Assembly (NCBI GenBank): GCA_937941745.1
Contig: CALDGV010000631.1
Coordinates: 1-11,179 of the forward strand
Direction of reading: 5' to 3'
DNA length: 11,179 nucleotides
From: an uncultured Prosthecobacter sp.
GTDB taxonomy: Bacteria > Verrucomicrobiota > Verrucomicrobiia > Verrucomicrobiales > Verrucomicrobiaceae
The translations under genes were made by a program, and so were the position numbers. Positions 7,573-11,179 of this stretch are shown here, one piece after another (within the stretch, counting starts at the first letter, position 1; each line of letters opens with the position of its first letter). The notes beneath the pieces are model-generated. The model made no database searches. It was not told the DNA's origin and worked only from the letters and a program-made list of their open reading frames with translations.

Positions 7573-7672
7573 GGGTATCGCAGCCCTTCAGGCCGCGACG
7601 AGGGTGGTGTGGTGGCCTTCCGGCTGACCCAGCCCGGTGGGCTGGGCTAAGGGATGCCGGCCCGTTGGGCCT
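7573..7672 (+). repeat. Palindromic element, copy B (right half only)
   Basis: Only the right arm is present: CGCAGCCC-ttc-AGGCCGCG (7579-7597), CCCAGCCC-ggt-GGGCTGGG (7628-7646) and GGCCC-gtt-GGGCC (7659-7671), in the same order, spacing and orientation as in copies A and C. The left arm is absent; in its place is about 40 bases of unrelated sequence (7532-7572) after the degenerate fragment at 7511. The half copy lies upstream of the transposase gene and could be the remnant of the element it inserted with. Confidence 0.8.
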
Positions 7673-7869
7673 CCCAACCCAGGCGTTGATATGGGGGGAT
7701 GATGTTCAGGGTGCACCAAACCGATGGTTCGTCGTGTGTCTTTGATGGAGGAATCGCCTGGGGGGCTTCGAGGCTGTCGGTGGTCTTTTTTGAATCGAGC
7801 CGAGGGGTTCACCGACATGGCTCCCAACGTCCTCAACCCTTCTGGGCGCATTCATGGAATCCTCCCCAC
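7673..7869. other. Spacer between repeat copies B and C
   Basis: This stretch of 197 bases has neither the hairpin motifs nor a frame with a believable protein. Frames that cross it continue into copy C and are Arg/Pro-rich. I see no promoter, RNA gene or terminator in it. Confidence 0.4.
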
Positions 7870-8143
7870 GGGCCGAAGGTCCGTGCTCCCTTAGCCCAGC
7901 CCGCAGGGCTGGGTTCCGCGCCGCCAAGTGTTCGCCAATGTCCACGCGCCCTGAAAGGGTGCGATACCGACAAGGCCGCAAAATTATCCGACATCCCCGG
8001 CCCATCGTGCGCCGTCGTTTTCCGTGCAGCACTAGGCAACGCCAGGGTATCGCAGCCTTTCAGGCCGCGACGAAGGTAGTGCGGGGTGTTTCTTGCTGAC
8101 CCAGCCCGGTGGGCTGGGCTGAGGGATGTCGGCCCGTTGGGCC
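7870..8143 (+). repeat. Nested-palindrome REPIN/MITE-like element, copy C (full)
   Basis: This is a second full copy in the same orientation as copy A. Hairpins lie at 7870-7882, 7895-7913 and 7945-7963 in the left arm, and at 8051-8069, 8100-8118 and 8131-8143 in the right arm. Stem sequences are nearly identical to copy A, while the central ~85 bases have diverged strongly, keeping only short shared words such as CATCCCC and GTGCAG/ATGCAG. That pattern (conserved arms, free centre) is expected if the arms are what is recognised or under structural constraint. Confidence 0.85.
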
Positions 8144-8225
8144 TCATGAGTTCGTTCGGTGCGCGGAGCCGGGGGAAGATCAGGTGTGTGAGGTCGTGCG
8201 GTGTGGCAAGGTTCGACCGCGGTTT

Positions 8226-8771
8226 GGACCTGGGCGCGTGACCGGCGGATGGGGCGGAAAATGCGCCGGGCGTGGGCGGGTGTCGGGCGGAATCGGCCGG
8301 GAATCCGGCGGGGATGGGCGCATGTCCTGCCGACATGAGCGGAAATCCGACGGGTGTGACGCGCGTGTTCTCCCCGGGTGGGCGAAAATCTGGCGGGCGT
8401 GGGCCTGTGTCGGGTGGGATCGGCCGGGAATCCGGCGGGGATGGGCGCATGTCCTGCCGACATGAGCGGAAATCCGACGGGTGTGACGCGCGTGTTCTCC
8501 CCGGGTGGGCGAAAATCTGGCGGGCGTGGGCCTGTGTCGGGTGGGATCGGCCGGGAATCCGGCGGGGATGTGCGCATGTCCTGCCGACCTGGGCGGAAGT
8601 CCGGTGGGTGTGAGGCGCGTGTCCTCCGGGTGTGTGGGAAAATCCGGCGGTAATGGGCGCATGCCCTGCCGATTTGCGCGAAAGCCCGGCGAACGTGGGC
8701 GTGTGCCCTGCCGTCGCGGCTGGAAGTCCGGCGAACATCTGCCTGTGACGGGCGGATTTTCCCAGATCCGG
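8226..8771 (+). repeat. Minisatellite: ~42-bp units in a 127-bp higher-order tandem repeat
   Basis: Three tandem units of exactly 127 bases lie at 8268-8394, 8395-8521 and 8522-8648. Units 1 and 2 differ only in their first ~27 bases (four changes) and are identical over the following 100. Unit 3 matches unit 2 for about 48 bases and then diverges. Each unit is itself three subunits of 42, 42 and 43 bases sharing a pattern like GGGnATGnGCGCaTG followed by TCCTGCCGA and GCGGAAATCCGGC. More degenerate 42-base subunits flank the block: 8226-8267 on the left, and 8649-8690, 8691-8732 and a shorter 8733-8771 on the right, for about 13 in all. The extra base in every third subunit shifts frame, so no reading frame follows the repeat through the array. 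The stretch 8144-8225 before the array shows nothing recognisable. Confidence 0.85.
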
Positions 8772-8830
8772 GTGGGGCATTCGCAAGAGTCTGCTTGCTC
8801 TTGAGATTTTCAGGCGTGCGGAGGCGGCTT

Positions 8831-8868
8831 TTCTCAAGAAATGAGGGTTTTGCCCTTCTTGTTGAGAA
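8831..8868 (-). terminator. Possible terminator hairpin downstream of the peptide-binding protein gene
   Basis: A bipartite inverted repeat begins about 23 bases past the stop at 8892: outer arms TTCTCAA (8831-8837) and TTGAGAA (8862-8868), and an inner AGGG-ttttg-CCCT hairpin (8844-8856). No T-run follows on the minus strand, so intrinsic termination is uncertain. A 12-base palindrome GCCGGGCCCGGC lies between it and the stop (8874-8885). A separate 6-bp hairpin (CAAGAG 8784-8789, CTCTTG 8798-8803) is followed on the plus strand by AGATTTT and might end plus-strand transcripts. Apart from these hairpins, 8772-8891 holds nothing I recognise. Confidence 0.35.
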
Positions 8869-8891
8869 TGGGGGCCGGGCCCGGCGGCGGA

Positions 8892-10472
8892 CTACTTCCA
8901 GCTCATGCAGCGGAAGGGGTGGTCATCAATGAGGTTGGCCTGCACGCCGGTGAGCCGGTCGCGGTGGTAGAACTGGACGCCGACGTAGTGATAGACGGGG
9001 ATGACGGCGGTTTCGGTGCTGACGAGGCGGGTTTCGGCTTCCTGGAAGAGCTGGTTGCGCCGGGCGGTGTCGGGCTCGGCGGCGGCGGCGGCGATGAGGC
9101 GGTCGTAGCCGGGGCTCTGGTAGCCGGTGCGGTTCTGGCCGTTGGAGCTGGTGAAGAGGTCGAGGAAGGTGCTGGGGTCGTTGTAGTCCCCCACCCAGCT
9201 GGAGCGGCAGAGGTGGTAGTCGAGCTCGCGCATGGATTTGAGCCAGACTTTCTGCTCCTGCTTGGTGAGGTTCACGGTGACGCCGAGGGTCTGCTGCCAC
9301 ATGCTCTGCAGCTCGATGGCGATGCTGCGCTCGATGGGCAGGGGGATGTAGAGGTATTCGACGCGGGGAAAGCCGCGGCCGCCGGGGAATCCGGCCTGGG
9401 CCAGGAGGTCGCGCGCCTGCTGGAGGCTGCCGCTGAGGCCGGGGGCGGGCTGGTAGGCGGCTCCGGTGCCGGGGGGCACGATGCCTGCGGCGACGGGCTC
9501 GCCGAGCTGGGTGATTTTTTCGACGATGCGGCGCTTGTCCACGGCGAGGGCGAAGGCCTGGCGGACCCGGGGGTCGTTGAAGGGGGGGCGGGTGACGTTG
9601 ATGCGGATGAACCAGGTGCCGAGGAAGGGGCCGGTGTGGAACCAGGGCTCCTGCTTGAGGCGCTGGGTGAGGGAGGGGGGCACCATGCCCTTGTCCATCA
9701 TGAGGTCGCACTGCCCGGTGTGGAAGTAGCTGAGGGCGGTGTTGGCGTCCTGGACGGGCTTCACTTCGACGGTGCGGAGGCGGACGTTGTCGGCATCCCA
9801 GTAGCGGGGGTTCTTTTTCAGCCGGATGTGGTCGTCGAGCCGCCAGTCATCGAGGAGGTAGGCGCCGTTGGTGACGATGTGGCGGGGCTTGATCCAGGCG
9901 CTGCCCTGGGCCTGGATCGTCTGCGTGGGCACGGGGCAGAGGGTGACGAAGGCGCAGAGGTCGATGAAGTAGGGGGTGGGGTTTTCCAGCTCGACGCGGA
10001 GGGTGCGCTCATCCAGGGCCTGGACGCCGACATGGCGGAAGTCCTTGTCCGTCTCCTCGGCGAAGGCGCGGGCGCCGCGGATGACGTGCATGAGGCTGGC
10101 GTAGTCGGCCCCGGTCTCGGGCAGCAGGGCGCGCCGCCAGGATTCGCGGAAGTCCTGGGCGGTGACGGGGCGGCCATCGCTCCAGGTGATGCCGGGCCGG
10201 AGGTGGAAGGTGTAGGTCTTGCGGTCGGCGGAGATTTCCCAGCGCTCCGCCATGCCGGGCTCGGGGCGGCCGGCGGCGTTCACGCGGCAGAGCCCCTCGA
10301 AAAGGGAGGTGGCGATGCGCATGGAGACCTGGTCGGAGGCGAGCGCGGGGTCGATGGTCTCCGGCTCGGCGCTCTGGATGAAGACGAGGTCGGCGCGCTC
10401 GCGCTGAGGCCCGCAGGCGGGCAGCCCGAGGCTGAGCAGGAGAAGCGCGAGGGCACGGAGGCGCGGAGACAC
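8892..10472 (-). CDS. OppA-like peptide ABC transporter substrate-binding lipoprotein (SBP family 5)
   Basis: This is a full-length periplasmic solute-binding protein of the oligopeptide/dipeptide type (SBP_bac_5), about 526 residues. The family delivers oligopeptides to an inner-membrane ABC permease. Signatures, numbered from the chosen start, include AEPETIDPAL (35-44), the core GMAERWEISAD (73-83) followed by TFHLRPGITWSDG (88-100) and PVTAQDF (102-108), and later NDPRVRQAFALAVDKRRIV. The GTG at 10470-10472 is chosen because it gives a compact lipoprotein signal with lipobox L-P-A-C (Cys20) and starts 20 bases after the upstream cytochrome stop. An in-frame ATG at 10533-10535 would add 21 hydrophilic residues and overlap the cytochrome gene by 43 bases; it has a weak AGGGGG before it and cannot be excluded. 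No oppB, C, D or F gene is in the window, so it may be an orphan binding protein or its partners lie elsewhere. The +strand frame at 8841-10838 is a shadow. Confidence 0.92.
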   Translation of the reverse strand: MSPRLRALALLLLSLGLPACGPQRERADLVFIQSAEPETIDPALASDQVSMRIATSLFEGLCRVNAAGRPEPGMAERWEISADRKTYTFHLRPGITWSDGRPVTAQDFRESWRRALLPETGADYASLMHVIRGARAFAEETDKDFRHVGVQALDERTLRVELENPTPYFIDLCAFVTLCPVPTQTIQAQGSAWIKPRHIVTNGAYLLDDWRLDDHIRLKKNPRYWDADNVRLRTVEVKPVQDANTALSYFHTGQCDLMMDKGMVPPSLTQRLKQEPWFHTGPFLGTWFIRINVTRPPFNDPRVRQAFALAVDKRRIVEKITQLGEPVAAGIVPPGTGAAYQPAPGLSGSLQQARDLLAQAGFPGGRGFPRVEYLYIPLPIERSIAIELQSMWQQTLGVTVNLTKQEQKVWLKSMRELDYHLCRSSWVGDYNDPSTFLDLFTSSNGQNRTGYQSPGYDRLIAAAAAEPDTARRNQLFQEAETRLVSTETAVIPVYHYVGVQFYHRDRLTGVQANLIDDHPFRCMSWK

Positions 10473-10492
10473 GGGCGGGGCGGCGGCGGTGC

Positions 10493-10954
10493 TCAGTTCT
10501 CGGTCTTGAGGCGGCCGGCGGCTCCGGCGGGCCATTCGGCCCCCTGGGCGATCCAGCGCTGGATGAGAGCCACCTCCTGCGGGGTGAGGGTTTCGCCCAC
10601 GGGCGGCATGGCCTTCACGGAGGCGTGGGCCTCATCCAGATGGGTGATGAAGCGGCTGAGGTCCGGGCGGCCGGGCCGGATGAAGACGCCGAGGGTGCCG
10701 GTGCTGAGGGCCTCGGCCTGGCTGGCGAGGCTGAGGCGGCCGGGCAGGGCGGCGGCGTTGTGGCACATGGCGCATTTGGCCTCGAGGACGGGCTTCACAT
10801 GCTGGGTGAAGCTGACCTTGCCGGTCTGGGCGGCCTGAAGGGCGGCGGCATCGAGCACGTTGTGCCCCGGCAGCCGGGTTTCACTCTCGGAATTGGCGGT
10901 TGAGCAGCCGGTGAGGACGGCGGCGGCCAGCATGGCGGAGGTGATGCGGTGCAT
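10493..10954 (-). CDS. Monoheme cytochrome c lipoprotein (planctomycete cytochrome type)
   Basis: The precursor has 153 residues counted from the ATG at 10952-10954. A GTG six bases earlier would add two residues. The N-terminus is a lipoprotein signal ending in L-T-G-C (Cys17), so the mature protein should be anchored in the envelope. The pattern FTQHVKPVLEAKCAMCHN holds the heme site C61-A-M-C64-H65, and M116 in KAMPP is the likely sixth heme ligand. The ending LIQRWIAQGAEWP is characteristic of the planctomycete-type cytochrome c (PSCyt1) domain, here as a stand-alone protein rather than fused to other domains. The expected role is electron transfer in the periplasm; the partner is unknown. 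It is the middle gene of a leftward set, 89 bases after the truncated upstream gene and 20 bases before the peptide-binding protein gene. No Shine-Dalgarno sequence is visible. Confidence 0.9.
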   Translation of the reverse strand: MHRITSAMLAAAVLTGCSTANSESETRLPGHNVLDAAALQAAQTGKVSFTQHVKPVLEAKCAMCHNAAALPGRLSLASQAEALSTGTLGVFIRPGRPDLSRFITHLDEAHASVKAMPPVGETLTPQEVALIQRWIAQGAEWPAGAAGRLKTEN

Positions 10955-11000
10955 GGGCACAGCTTGGGCGCGAGAGGCGGGATTGTCGAGCCTGCTGTGA

Positions 11001-11020
11001 TGCCGGATTTTGGGCCGGCA
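11001..11020. terminator. Small hairpin between the truncated gene and the cytochrome gene
   Basis: TGCCGG (11001-11006) pairs with CCGGCA (11015-11020) around an 8-base loop, 24 bases past the stop of the upstream minus-strand gene. There is no T-run, so it could be a weak terminator, an mRNA processing site or chance in GC-rich DNA. Confidence 0.25.
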
Positions 11021-11043
11021 CCGGGGGCGGGGCGGCGGCTGGA

Positions 11044-11178
11044 TCAGGCCTTTTTCTGGAAGCCGGGGATGCCGAGGCGGGCGGCCATGCGCAGGGGGCG
11101 GCGCATGGCCTCCGCCATGCGGAGGGCCTCATCCTCGCCGCGCAGGTCGCGGCAGTCGGGATGGGATTCCGGTGCATC
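11044..11178 (-). CDS. 3' end of an unrecognised protein gene (5' truncated)
   Basis: On the minus strand the frame is open from the window edge to TGA at 11044-11046, giving 44 visible C-terminal residues. They are rich in Arg, Met and Ala, with MAEAMRRPLRMAARLGIPGF and a QKKA end, and look like an amphipathic helix followed by a short tail. The overlapping longer minus-strand frame (10881-11177) is Pro/Ala/Arg-rich and runs into the cytochrome gene, so it is the less likely reading. Too little is visible to name a family. The gene precedes the cytochrome gene by 89 bases and may be in the same transcription unit. Confidence 0.5.
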   Translation of the reverse strand, partial: DAPESHPDCRDLRGEDEALRMAEAMRRPLRMAARLGIPGFQKKA

Positions 11179-11179
11179 G

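Noticed and set aside
7135..7650. +strand frame of 171 residues opposite the transposase
   Set aside because: Antisense of a gene with clear HUH and Tyr motifs.
7699..8079. +strand frame of 126 residues across repeat copy C
   Set aside because: Most of it translates repeat DNA, with the same peptide pieces arising from copy A in another context; no protein signature.
8226..8771. CRISPR array
   Set aside because: The units are contiguous and similar throughout; there are no constant repeats separated by unique spacers, and no cas genes.
7833..8837. 334-residue minus-strand frame through the minisatellite and copy C
   Set aside because: All frames are open in this GC-rich array, the period breaks frame, and the frame continues into repeat copy C. 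Kept only as a question in the findings.
8841..10838. 665-residue +strand frame over the binding-protein and cytochrome genes
   Set aside because: Gly/Ala/Val/Glu-rich shadow frame; the minus strand has two recognisable protein families here.
10881..11177. 98-residue minus-strand frame at the right edge
   Set aside because: Pro/Ala/Arg-rich and overlapping the cytochrome gene start; the alternative frame ending at 11044 has better composition and ends before the intergenic gap.

Overview
The window is high-GC bacterial DNA that most probably comes from the Verrucomicrobia or a close relative in the PVC superphylum. The strongest evidence is the 1137-residue exported protein at 2140-5553. It combines a beta-propeller 'membrane-bound dehydrogenase' region, a HEAT-like middle and a C-terminal CxxCH heme domain, an architecture typical of Planctomycetes and Verrucomicrobia. 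A planctomycete-type cytochrome c lipoprotein at 10493-10954 points the same way. Few starts have a Shine-Dalgarno sequence, which also fits. Genus-level placement (Prosthecobacter-like) is a guess.

Left part (1-5553): the 3' end of an unrecognised gene is followed by a 40-residue lipoprotein gene. That gene converges, with a 7-base gap, on a Tat-exported protein of unknown function. The Tat gene diverges from the large dehydrogenase/cytochrome gene across a 175-base intergenic region. All of these products are predicted to be exported, so this is an envelope-oriented cluster with redox character.

Middle (5554-8891): a gene with clearly lower GC encodes a secreted protein with a jacalin-lectin-like repeat pattern and looks acquired. 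It is followed by a mobile or repetitive zone. This zone holds a Y1 (HUH) transposase of the IS200/RAYT type, two full ~280-bp nested-palindrome elements in the same orientation, one half element beside the transposase 5' end, and a minisatellite built of ~42-bp units in a 127-bp higher-order period. I read it as a REPIN-RAYT-like module next to an independent tandem array. No convincing protein gene other than the transposase lies between 6654 and 8891.

Right part (8892-11179): a leftward, probably co-transcribed set holds the 3' end of an unrecognised gene, a monoheme cytochrome c lipoprotein and an OppA-type peptide-binding lipoprotein. No permease or ATPase genes for the binding protein lie in the window.
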